A DNA stretch of 64,000 bases from NCBI GenBank assembly GCA_030248195.1, contig JASAND010016559.1, forward strand, positions 1 through 64,000, in the 5' to 3' direction. Of the stretch, positions 28,201-40,200 are shown piece by piece. A model generated the notes under the pieces. That model had not been told where the DNA came from, did no database searches, and was given only the letters and a program-made list of their open reading frames with translations. The DNA is from Trissonchulus latispiculum (lineage: Eukaryota; Nematoda; Enoplea; Enoplida; Ironidae). The position numbers and the translations under genes were made by a program. How positions within the stretch are numbered: position 1 is the first letter of the stretch; every line of letters begins with the position of its first letter.

Positions 28201-31200
28201 AAAGATGATTCAACTCGCTAAGATTTTGGACTACTACAAACAGTTGGTATATAACATCTTGGCCGGCGAAGAAGAAGTAGACGATGAAACGACGGAAGAA
28301 TGGGAAAATGCTATTGCCGTTGCCGATGATGCGCTATCTCTGCTAACTGCTAGGAAGAACAGATTGGAACGAAGAAATCTGTCCTCAAGGATTCCATCCT
28401 CTGCTAACAGTGAGTCAGGTGAATTGGGAGCTGGTGAGTCAAGTATACAGAATAATTCTGAACAGCAACAGCATGTATCAATGCTTCAGTTAGAAAAGCA
28501 ACGATTAGAAATAGAGATACAGCGACTAAATCTAGAAAGGGAGAGATCTTTAACTATCAGATCTGAGAGTAGAGTTGACACAGAAGCACGTGTCAGTAGA
28601 GCCAACGCTAACTTGCCCAAGCTCGACATCCTCACTTTCGATGGCAATCTATTAAAGTGGCGCGAGTTCTGGGACTGCTTTGAGGCAATGGTCCACCAAA
28701 ATGAGCATCTGGTTGAAGTCCCGAAATTTGCATACTTGAAAGCCAAGCTAAGAGGTGAAGCTGCTGATGCTGTGGCTGGCTTACAACAGACAACTGAAAA
28801 CTATGGGAAAGCTATAGAATGGCTTAAAGAACGCTTCGGAGACGACCAGGCCATCATTGACGCTCACTATGCAGCCATGATGGACTTGTCGTCTGCTGAC
28901 TCAACTAACCAGAGCGTCAGAATCTTATACGACGAATTGGAAAAACATCTCAGATCGTTTACAGCTTTAGGCGAAAACACCGAGTGGTTGAACTGTATTT
29001 ATGGAGATGATGCTGAACTGTAGCTGAAAGCAAGAAAGGACTTGCTATGACTCCAAAGGGGACTCGACAGAATCTGTAGATTTGTAAGTTGTCATCAGTG
29101 GCGTTTCCGTTTAAATTCTTTATCCAAGGAAATCTGGTGACATCTCTATCTTCCTCTTGAAGACCCACTTGCAGAAAAACTTTCTCTATGTCTGCCAACA
29201 AAACTATTGGATTCAAGCGAAATCTGAGGAGACGGCCGACTAAGTCTTCTAGTAACACTGGACCACGGAAGATGCACTCATTCAAGCTGATATTTGACTT
29301 CTTCGTTTTAGCTGATGCGTCGTAAACTATTCTGACTTTCGTCGTTGTTTTTTGAGGAGTGATCACTGCATGATGTGGGATGTAGTGTTTGATGGTATCA
29401 CTGCGTTGATTGCAGGGTATTGCTTCTACTACCCCCTTGCTGATTTGATCTTGAATGATGTTGTCATACTTCTCCAAAAGTTCCAGGTTTAGTCGACTCA
29501 GCAATGACTTCAGCCGACCTAAAGCTAACTCGTAATTTTCTGGCAAGCAATCTTCATTTCCGTTGAACGGCCACTTGACATGGTATCTATTTTCATCTTG
29601 TATGATTGTTCTGTCAAAAAACTGAAGTGCTAAGTCGTCGTCTGTTTTTTCAATAGGCTCCTTTATTCCAATTGTTTCTAGGCTCCAAAACCTTTCTATA
29701 TCGCTGGTTTCATCCTTTAAACATTTGCTGTCTTGGCAAACAAAACTTTTACACGTATCTTGTAGCACTCCAGTACGAGTGGCAGTGAACATAGTCACTG
29801 CTGGATACGTGTCAGTTTTTGTTATGCCACTTGTTCTTCCTGTAACCACCCAACCAAACTTGGATGCTAGCAGATATAGTCCTTCTGCAACCTCCCGTTT
29901 CTCCATGGAAACAAAGTCTAAGTAGTAGTCTGATCCCAACAGGAGTTCTACGGATGTGGTCTCTACTTGTTCTGGTAAGGTGTCGGCCAATGGGAGAGTT
30001 AAGCTTAATATCTGTTCCCGCATTGCTAAAGGCATTCGCTGTACTTTCCCTGTGATCTTTTCAACAACATTCACCGTAATATTTTGCTTCCCTCCATCTT
30101 GGAACTGCAGCTGGATCTGGGTACTTGCCGTTTCAATCTGTTTCGCTACATTCGATGCAAATGTAGCCACGGAAAGAATTTCTGTATCATTTTCTTCTAA
30201 GCCTAGCTTATCTGCAATTTTCTTTGTAATGTAGCTTCTTTGGCTGCCCGAGTCGAGAAGGATCCTAACCTCAGTACTACTTTTCGTCTTTGGGTTGACT
30301 ATTGTCGAAAGAACTGTTTGTAGAACAACTTTTTCATTTGTAGCTAGCAGTACATGTTGGCTGTTTGGTTCGGAAGTATCAGGCTCTTCATCTTCGCTTT
30401 CATCATTATCTACCTCGTTTGCCATGGCTGTCATTTGTTTCTGATGGCTTCTGGTGCCTAGCGGTATCTTCTTTGGACAAAGACTCCGATGATGGTCGGA
30501 GGCTACTCCGCAATGGTAGCAAGTTTTTCTTGTTCTGCAATCCTTAACTGAATGGTTTGTTCTGAGACAGTTGTAACAATACCCTTTAAGATAGCTTTTT
30601 CTAGCTTGTATGGAAGGATATTTTTTGCATTCATCGCTCCAATGGTTGCCTTTGCAGTATAAACAGGTTTTTGAGCTGTCTTGCCTTTTCTCATGGACAT
30701 GTAGTGCTTCTACTGTGATTTTACTGGTTTTGTTTTTATTGTTGTAGTAGCTAGGTTGTAGTTGTTTTTGTGGTGTAAACGTTGCAGTGGTGGTACACGT
30801 TTTACTCTGTCTATCTGCAGCCTTTCTGGCTTGCAAATATTTCTTCAATTAAACTCTTTTTTATCATCATAATTATCATCTTTTTCCGCTCTCAGATAAA
30901 CTGCTGCTGCATAGATAGATGATTGTGTTGAAACTAGCCTGATCTTTGGTAAATCAAGATTGGCACCAATTAGATCAGCAACAATTCCTCGACTCGAACT
31001 ATTAGCCGCTTTAATTGGAACGAGATGTCTCGTATCCATGAATAGAAACCTAAGATTAGCCATAGAAGACATGATGCTCTGGACCGATTCAAAATGCGTG
31101 CTCAAATGGATAAAGTCATCAAAACTACTGCCTCCCTTCATTCAAAGAAGAGTATCCGAAATCAGACAAACCAATATAAAGATCAACTATGTCAGCACCA

Positions 31201-34200
31201 GCGAAAATCCAGCTGATATCGCTTCGAGAGGGTGTGGCACATCTGAACTAATGAAACACGACCTGTGGTGGCATGGTCCTTCGTGGCTGAAGCAACCTAT
31301 CAGCCAATGGCCTCACAAAGAACTGATGATAGAACACATGTCACTTGAAAATTCCAGTATTGAGTTCAGAGTAATGTACGAAACAAGTCTACCAAGTGGA
31401 GAAGCAGAGGCAGAGTATCAACTAGGAATAGAAGAAACCAGATTTTCCTCCTTACATAAGCTCTTGCGAACTACAGCTTACTGTTTTCGTTTCGTGGAAA
31501 AAACTAAGACATAAGCCAACTTGTACCGGACCAATAACAACATCAGAACTAATGAAGAGTAGACAATACTGGTTTCGTTGTAGTCAAGTTAAAAGTTATT
31601 CTAAAGAGATTGAAGCACTAAAGAACAAACAAACAAACCAGTTGGTTGATCAACTCAACTTGAAGTTAGATAACGATGGAATATTAAGATGTTGTGGCAG
31701 AATCCAAAATCCCCCACTACCAGAAGACAATCTGCAACCAATTTTGCTACCACGAAATGATTTCTTCACCAACCTAGTTATAGAAGAGGTGCATACAAAA
31801 CTCCATCATGCCGGAGTTAACCATACCCTTTCCGAAATTAGAAGAAAATATTGGGTACCGAAAGGAAGAAGTACCGTATCCAAGGCTATTCATAGATGCA
31901 TCAAATGCAGAAAGCTAACAGGTGGTCAGTATCAATATCCTCTTTTCCCGCAGTTACCGAAGGAGAGACTAACACCTTCAGCTGCGTTCACATATGTTGG
32001 CCTTGACTACTTTGGCCCTCTTTATGTCAAATCTACCCAAGGTCAGAAAAAGATTTGGACATGTTTATTCAGCTGCATGGTGACTAGAGCGATTCATCTT
32101 GAGTTGCTTGATTCAATGTCCACAGAAGATTTCCTGTTGTGCCTAAGACGATTTATGGCACGCAGAGGAACACCGCAGCTCATAGTGTCAGACAACGCAC
32201 CTCATCTGAAACTGGCAAATAGAACGCTCACAGAAATTTGGAAGAAAACACTACAGAGCGATGATACTCTTAACTTTTGTGCGACCGAAGGGATTCAGTG
32301 GAAGTTCATCGTAGAGTTTTCACCGTGGAGTGGAGGATTCTACGAACGTATGGTTGGGATAGTGAAGACAGCTTTGAAGAAGACGTTGGGACAGAGCTGC
32401 TTGTCACAGGTTCAGCTAAACACAGCAATTACCGAGATTGAAGCCGTCGTAAATACCAGACCATTGACAAATCAAGGATGTGAGCTTACATTTGAAACCA
32501 TTCTGACTCCAGCTCACTTTATTAGCCTGAATCCAAAGCCGTGTTTTCCTACTTTTTCTGAGCCATCTGATGATCCGGATTTTTATCCCAAGCTAAGTTC
32601 TAGGGAGAATTTAGTAAATACTTGGAGAAAAGGTCAAAACAGACTAACGGCATTTTGGCAAACCTGGAAAAAAGATTATTTGTCATGTCTAAGAGAGCGA
32701 AAGAATGTGCAACTTCGACAGCCAAAGGTTTTATCAAAAGCGTTTCCAAAGGTTGGCGAAGTAGTGTTAGTGGATGATTCTGGACCGAGAGCAAAGTGGA
32801 AACTAGCGAAGATTGAAGAACTGATCCAAAGTGAAAATGGCAAGTACAGAGCAGCAAGAATACGGCTCCCCAATAAGAGAATTCTGCAGCGCCCTGTCAA
32901 CTTGTTATACCCTTTGGAACTTTGTGATGAAGAATACAAAGAGACAGTCCAAGACAACTGCACACCATCAACTACACTTAAAGACTGCAATGATCCATCA
33001 AGCGCGAAAAACAACACCACACCAAGAACCGGCGACTCCCATAAGCAGCATCATATTCCGCGAAGTTCAAGTGGAGAAACAAGCCAGGACTTTAGCAACG
33101 ATAGATCCAAAAAGGCTCGCTCCCTTCCCACTACCAAGGAAAGGAACTCCAAAGGTAAAGATTTCAAGCAAAAAGGAAATCCTCGAATCAAAGACACCAC
33201 GGGCGGTCCAAATCGTGGCCCCATGCCGTCCAATCAGGGCAGTCCAAATCGTGGTCCCATGCCATCCAATCAGGGCAGTCCAAATCGTGGTCCCATACCC
33301 CACGATGTAACCAACCATCGATTTAGACAACCATCACCAAACCCTTCTACAATAGCCTCAAGACCGATGCAAAGAAGACTGGCAGCCATGAAAAGCGAAG
33401 CAACAACCAAGCAAATTCTTGACTATGAAGACGATTCACAATAAACTTTCCCGCCGGAATGTCGTGGAAACGAAGATCCTAACTTTTAACTTAAAAGATT
33501 CCTTAAAACTTTCCTGCATTTAAATATGATATCACCCAATACTATAATGAAATTACTGAAACTCTTGCTTAGACTTCATTATACTTTATCGGATGTTGCT
33601 GCATATAATTCAGTATTGAAGTAAATCTAGTGAAAGTTAGTTACATAAGCTGATTAGTTTGCCAATCTGCTATACCCATAGTTTAATTTTATGACTTACG
33701 TCGCTCAAGAAATGGAGGATTATTTGATTTCTGCAAAAATGACAAGTTTTCAACACCATAATAGGAAAATCGACTATATCTCACGATAGCAAAAAGCTAG
33801 AAAGGTACTTTAAAAAGCAAAAATGTAGAGCTCAACAAGATCTTTCGAATGAGTATAGTCATAGCTGTGTAGCAACTGCCTAACTGTCAAAAATTGACAA
33901 AACCCACCCTGAACGTAGACGTCGAAGTTTTGAAGCGGGATTGTGCGGAGGGTGTTAGAATGCTAAAAGAACTTATTTTGGAAAGTTTCATCAAATTTCA
34001 TCTTGGTTTGAGCCGTCAATCAAAAATATGTGCCCAAAAGGAATCACCACCTTAAGGTACTGGTTTCCTTTCGGGTATTTTTAGATCATACGGCTTTAAT
34101 CCTTTACGTGAATAGCTAAAACTTGCGAAATAACCTATTTCCGTGCTCTTTAACATTCAGGGACCCGTCCCAGATTTTTAGGCCAAAAGATACGAAAGTT

Positions 34201-37200
34201 TTGGTTTTTGGCCTTAGCCTTCCATTACAGACAGACAGTACAGACCAGACACCGGATTGAATATTATGGCTGTCTGAAAGAGGGCACCAAAATGAACATT
34301 TTTGCTTTTACAACCTTTGAGCTATCTCCAGTGATTAAGCCAGTATAAGCAAAAAACCATTTGAGGGTCAAAAGATGGCCATTTTCAAGGAAATCAGTTT
34401 TTTCAAAATTACTGCCTACAAACAATTTTTGTCCATTTCTACTCCATTGATAGAGCATCAAAATGCACATTTTATGAATCCCTACTAGCCGGACTTTATT
34501 GCTTTCAGCTGGAGATTTGGCCGGAAAACCATTTTGGCAAAACTGCGGTTATTTTGTTTTAAACATCGATTTCTCAAAACCTACTCGACAGATTCCGGAG
34601 ATTTTCGCCAGAATGGAAACTCGTATCTTTGCGGAGGGACGTTGTTCTTGGTTTTGGCTAAAACGTTCCCAGTTTCGAGAAACTTTAATGCAAAGTTTAA
34701 AAATTTAATGTCTCCGTGTATTTTGCGAATTTTCTCAATCGCGAAGTGACACTGAGCGAAACCCAAAAAACGTCCCTCGGCCCATATGTCCTCTGTATGA
34801 TAGCACAGAAAGAAAGTTTGTCTGATTCCGCATTTAAAGTCGATGTTTGAAAAATTTGGTCTATATTTAGCAGTTATCTCAGAACATTTTTGCTAATTTT
34901 TTGCTGATTTTGCAAGTTTCATAAGCTCGTGTGAATATGCATAGTATAAGCTTTAAAACGATGTATAAAGCTCTTTCCAACTCCCAACATTGCGAAAGTT
35001 ATAGCGTTTTAAAAATCACCACAAAAGCACTGCACAAAAGGATACCACCACCTTAATTAGTACTGATTAGATTCTCAATGAATGCGAAAGGGACGTAATG
35101 GCCGTTTTAAGCCCGGTTCACACGTCACATGGTTTAAAGGTTAAGGTTTGATTTGTTGTTTAACTGTTTAACTAACACACTAACTGTTGGGCTAGCAATT
35201 TATGTGTCTCACAAGGGGGGTGGGGGGTTCGTGGATGCGTCTCGCATTCCGCATTCATGTGTCTCACTCTACTTTCGTTGTTTATGTGTCTCTCGTTGAC
35301 GTCTTTCATGTGTCTCTTTTTGATTTCGCGCGTTTTATGTGTCTCCCGTTTCAGCCATTCATGTGTCACTTTTAGTTGTCTTCGTTTCATGTGTCTCTTT
35401 CTCGCCGTTTATGTGTCTCTCCCAGTTAAATTGCCTTGCTTTCCGCATTTTATGTGTCTCACTGTTGGTGTTACTCTTCCCTTTTGTTTGTTGCTTTTTA
35501 GTTCGTATTATGTATGCTTTGTTATGCTATGCAACACGTTATTGTTGTTTTTTGTCAAACTCTTCCACGGCCTTCTCCTCTTTATACTATTTTGCAAATA
35601 ACTGATTATTTGAAGTTCATACCTGAACAGTCCCCCTAGTGTAGTGGCTATGTTTCTCGTTTACCTCTCGCAAGGTGCGTTGTTCAATTCCTGGTTGCAA
35701 CGCCTTTTTTATTTTGCTCTATTTTGTCCTTAAGTTTGTATTGGTTTCTAGTGTGTACGTTGTAATTTGTAATAGCAAGAGTGCATAATTGCACTATATA
35801 TTAGAAGAAGAGTAAGCCACTAGAGGGCTCCTCTTCTTGGCATTGCGTAACGGTGCTCCGACCACAATACGCGAATGTTCCCCCGTTTGGTGGGGGGGTA
35901 GCTTTCTTCGCAAAGTATACCCCCCCTCCGTTTGGTGGGGGGTTAGCAGAAAAGAGGTCCCCGTTTGGTGGGGGGTAGCCAACAGCCAATCAGATTGCAG
36001 AGACCCCCTCCCCGTTTGGTGGGGGGGTATAGCAGAGGATTACGGTAGTTTTTGTTCTATTTGAAAAAGGGTACCCGTTTGGTGGGGGGGTATGCTAAAG
36101 GGGTCCTTGTTTGGTGGGGGGGTATGCGAAAGGGGTCCCCGTTTGGTGGGGGGGTAGGCAAAAGAGGTCCCCGTTTGGGGGGGGGGGGGTAGCCAACAGC
36201 CAATCAGATACCGCCAATTTCAGCCTGACTTGGCGACCCCCCCCCACCAAACGGGGACCCCTTTTGCATACCCCCCCCCACCAAACGGGGACCACTTTAG
36301 CATACCCCCCCACCAAACGGGGAGGGGGTATGCTTGTCGACCCCCCCACCAAACGGGGGAACATTCGCGTATTCTGGTCGGAGCACCGTTACGCAATGCC
36401 AAGAAGAGAAGCCCTCTAGTGGCTTACTCTTCTTCTAATATATAGTGCAATTATGCACTCTTGGTAATAGTGAAGGGCGTAACACAACGCTGCCTGAGTA
36501 CACCAGATTCTCTTCTCTAGCAACTCCAAAAGACACATTCAAATCGGACACTTCAATCTACATATTTTGGCCGCAAGATTCCTACAGCTCGATACAGACA
36601 ACAAATATAAGCTGACACTGAGTTAAGTGAATAATTATTTATTTATCATCCTTTATTTCCTGTTGTTTTTCTTTCTGTTTCAGGGCTACTGTCTCTCCCA
36701 GCTGGACACCACTGGCACCAGCCTTCACCACCATCACTCTCATCATCACCCGTCCATTGGTAGTCTTCCTACCTCACCCGTTTTTGCGGCTGCGCCTGCT
36801 GCGGCCGGCGGTGGTCCTGGATTGCCTTGGATGCTGGATTGCCTCCGTTTCCCAGTCCGGCCACTGTGGCCGCTATGTGTGGTCAGACGGCCGGCCCCGG
36901 GTGGCTCAACGGCCCCGGCCGGAAACATTCCGGCCACCTACTTAATCCCTGGCACGCTATACCTGTTTCAGCAGCAGGTATGTACAGTGATAGCAGATAG
37001 TTAGTAAATAAAGTGGTGCGAAAGACATGCACCAGCACAGCCTAAACATCAGATTTACGAATCGGAAATCGTTTAAGGATGACTTTTTGGCTCCAAAAGG
37101 TCAAGATCAAGCAAGAGTATATACACAATATATAGACAGCAGGCAAGCTCTATTATCAGCTCTAGGTACATACTCTGCACGCCAACGGCTGACACCCCCC

Positions 37201-40200
37201 ATAAACGTGTATACTCACTTCAAAGAAATTTGCACGCTATGTTTGCGTTCTACAGCTCGAAGCAGACACAAATTGGACGCACGCAGGCGTACTGTTTTCG
37301 AGTTTTAACACGTAAAGATAAGGCGAGTGAGCGTACAGAAACGTGTACTGGGTACACTTTTGTGGGGGGAGGTTTCAGCCGTTAGTGTGCAGAGCATGTA
37401 CCTTAAGGTGGTGGTTTCCTTTTGTGTTGTGCAGTCGTCGGGTTTATGTACCCGACCCCCCTTTTTCACAACCACCAACATAATTAATTAAAAATTTCTG
37501 CTGGCTGCAAAACTCTAGCTTCAAGGTTGCCATTTGCCAATTTGATTTGGCCAAGAGTCTATAATACCAAGAGTGAGAAGCTTGGCCCTTCCTAATGGAA
37601 ATGGCCTGCGAGATGCTCGGCACATTAAGGCCGAAATCTCAGAGGGGGGTTCCACTTACCATTGTTCAGCATCTGTTTAAATGCGTTTGAACTAAAACGC
37701 ATCTGATTGGCTAATCGCCTACCTTATGTCGAACTTACGTGTATAAGCGGACCCCCCAAGAGGGGGGATTTCGCTTAGCGTTGTTAAGCGTGTGTTTATA
37801 TGCAATCGAACTGAAAAGCACTTATGAGGATTGCGACAGCTGAGACTTTTCAGTTCGACTGCATATAAAAACTCGCTTAACAACGCTAAGAGGGACCCCC
37901 CCCCCGAGATCTCTCGGGGGGGGGTCCGCTTATACACGTAAATTTGACATAAGGTAGGCGATTAGCCATTCAGATGCGTTTTAGTTCAAACGCATATAAA
38001 CACATGCTGAACAATGGTAAGTGGTACCCCCCCCCGAGATTTCGGCCTTAAAGTGCCGAGCATCTCGCAGGCCATTTCCATTAGGAAGGGCAAAGCTTCC
38101 CACTTTTGGCATTATAGACGCTTGATTTGGCACATGTACCCCTATCTGCAGAAAAATGCTAGAAATCTCTATCTTATCTCCATCTAAGGGAATTACTCTT
38201 CAAAGTTGAAGTTTCTTCAAATTTAGAAATTTTTGGTTAGCGAAAGGAATATTTTATTACTGGTGCGAGCTATAAGGCTGTAATTTGGCATAAAAAGAGG
38301 CCCTATAGGAGTACTCATTTGTGCCAAATAGCAAGAAATTCTGCCGCGTGAAAATTTTTTATGTCAACTTTAATCTTCAAAAATTGCCGAAGCCGCCATT
38401 TTCAGTCTGTCGATCCTGCATAGAGTCTCTCTGCAGCCGTAAAAGTATAGCAAACCTTCATTAATCGAGCTGAAACCTTTTGTGGGTGAGTTTTCGAGTG
38501 CAAATATTACAAAAAATGTGATTTTTTCGATGTCTGGGGTATACCATTGCCCAAAAACGGCGTTTTTGGCATTTTTCAAAGAGTAAAGTTGACATAAAAC
38601 TTTTTCACTCGGTAGAGTTTTTTGCCATTTGGCGCAAATGAGTACTCCTATAGGGCCCCTGTATATGCCAAATCACAGCCTTATAGCTCGCACCAGTAAT
38701 AAAATTTTCCTTTCGTTAGCCAAAAATTCCTGTCGGGCACATAAACGCGACGGCTACCCATGTCTGGAAGGCAGCTAAGATCAGCTTTTGCTATATAGCT
38801 TATAGTGGCTGGGGTCTTATGCGATTTGTGTTCAAAAATGAAATTTTTTCACAGCAGGGCTAAGCCTTTTGTAGGCTATTTCGCATTTACAAAACAAGCG
38901 CCCAAAATCTTCGGCCAAGGTGTTCTTTTTATTGCCTGATAATTAACACTTGCAACATTTCTGAGGAAGGTTTCATAAGAGACATCAAAGACTGGCACTG
39001 CCTATATGTTGCTTCGCATACAGCGCTTACACGCAGCGATCACACATTCATGTGTCTCACTCTGCACTGGGCAAGTAGAACAGTAGCTGTAGCACTCTTT
39101 ACTAGGTATGGCTCTCTAAACCAGTTCTCCGCTTACACGCAGCGATCAGACATTCATGTGTCTCACTCTGCACTGTTCCCACACAAGTAGAACAGTAGCT
39201 GTAGCACTCTTTACTAGGTATGTCTCTCTAAACCAGTTCTCCGCTTACACGCAGCGATCAGACATTCATGTGTCTCACTCTGCACTACAAGTAGAACAGT
39301 AGCTGTAGCACTCTTTACTAGGTATGTCTTTCAGTCTCTCAGCTCTCCCTACACGTAGCGATCACACTTTCAAAGTGTCGCAATCAGGCATTCATGTGTC
39401 TCACTCTGCACTGTTCCCACAAAAGTAGAACAGTAGCTGTAGCACTCTTTACTAGGTATGACTCTCTCCCATGCGATTGCACTCGTATCTCACTCTGCAC
39501 TACACTACTTCCACACAAGCAGAACAGTAAGCAAAACGAGGAAATGATATAAATGCAGGTTAAAGGGGAAATAGAAATAGAAAGTAGGTTTTTATTATTA
39601 TGTCATTTCTGGGACACAAACATAAGAATTCAAATGGTGTCAGGCTATGGAAAAACAAACAATTCATGACAGCAACATAGGGTTTTTTAGATTGATAAGA
39701 ATGTCTCTCTAAACCAGTTCGCCCCTTGCACGCAGCGATCAGACATTCATGTGTCTCACTCTCCCGCAAAAGTAGAAAAGTAGCTGTAACACTCTTTACT
39801 ACGTATGTCTCTCTAAACCAGTTCTCCCCTTGCACACAGCGATCAGACATTCATGTGTCTCACTCTCCCGCACAAGTAGAAAAGTAGCTGTAGCACTCTT
39901 TACTAGGTATGTCTCTCTAAACCAGTTCTCCCCTAGCACGCAGCGATCAGCATTCATGTGTCTCACTCTCCCACACAAGTAGAAAAGTAGCTGTAGCACT
40001 CTTTACTAGGTATGTCTCTCTAAACCAGTCCTCCCCTTACACGCAGAGATTCTGTCTTTCAGACATTCAGATCACGTTCGCCATATCGTTCGAGGCGTGC
40101 CTTACACAGTGCAATCACGTATCTCACTCTGCACTACACTACTTCCACACAAGCAGAACAGTAAGCAAAACGAGGAAATGACATAAATGCAGGTAAAAGG

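Larger units (their letters stand above)
27793..33674 (+). mobile_element. BEL/Pao LTR retrotransposon, recent, internally inverted
   Basis: Flanked by CCCAT (27788-27792 and 33675-33679), a 5-bp target duplication. LTRs of 215 bp (27793-28007, 33460-33674) look identical base for base. A BEL-type primer site follows the 5' LTR. Coding order on the plus strand: gag N-terminus, then an inverted block holding gag C-terminus, protease and RT N-terminus, a small inverted RNase H piece, then RNase H remainder and integrase in forward orientation. The RT palm with its catalytic YxDD-type motif is missing. The element cannot mobilise itself. Confidence 0.93.
27185..34055. mobile_element. TTAA-flanked element (family GGTGGTG), host of the BEL insertion
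   Basis: Left end TTAA-GGTGGTGATTCCTTTTGG (27185) and right end CCAAAAGGAATCACCACC-TTAA (34055) are perfect inverted repeats over 18 bp outside the TTAA. Removing the BEL element (27793-33679) leaves about 1 kb, the size of related copies at 34052-35056 and 41394-42409. TTAA flanks suggest piggyBac-type insertion; no transposase is present. Confidence 0.78.
37403..38760. mobile_element. partial GGTGGTG-family element containing two foldbacks
   Basis: Left end TTAA-GGTGGTGGTTTCCTTTTGTG at 37403. CGGGTTTATGTACCCGAC near 37439-37456 is mirrored by GTCGGGCACATAAACG at about 38733-38748, implying the right end is close by, but no terminal TTAA copy remains. Between them lie the two inverted repeats listed next. 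Confidence 0.5.

Noticed and set aside
35797..36445. Pro/Gly/Trp-rich ORFs on both strands
   Set aside because: Products of the G-run minisatellite in all frames of the foldback element.
36684..36977. alternative exon of kinase gene C
   Set aside because: Intron 3 is phase 1; in that frame the segment contains a stop and its composition is unrelated to the kinase.
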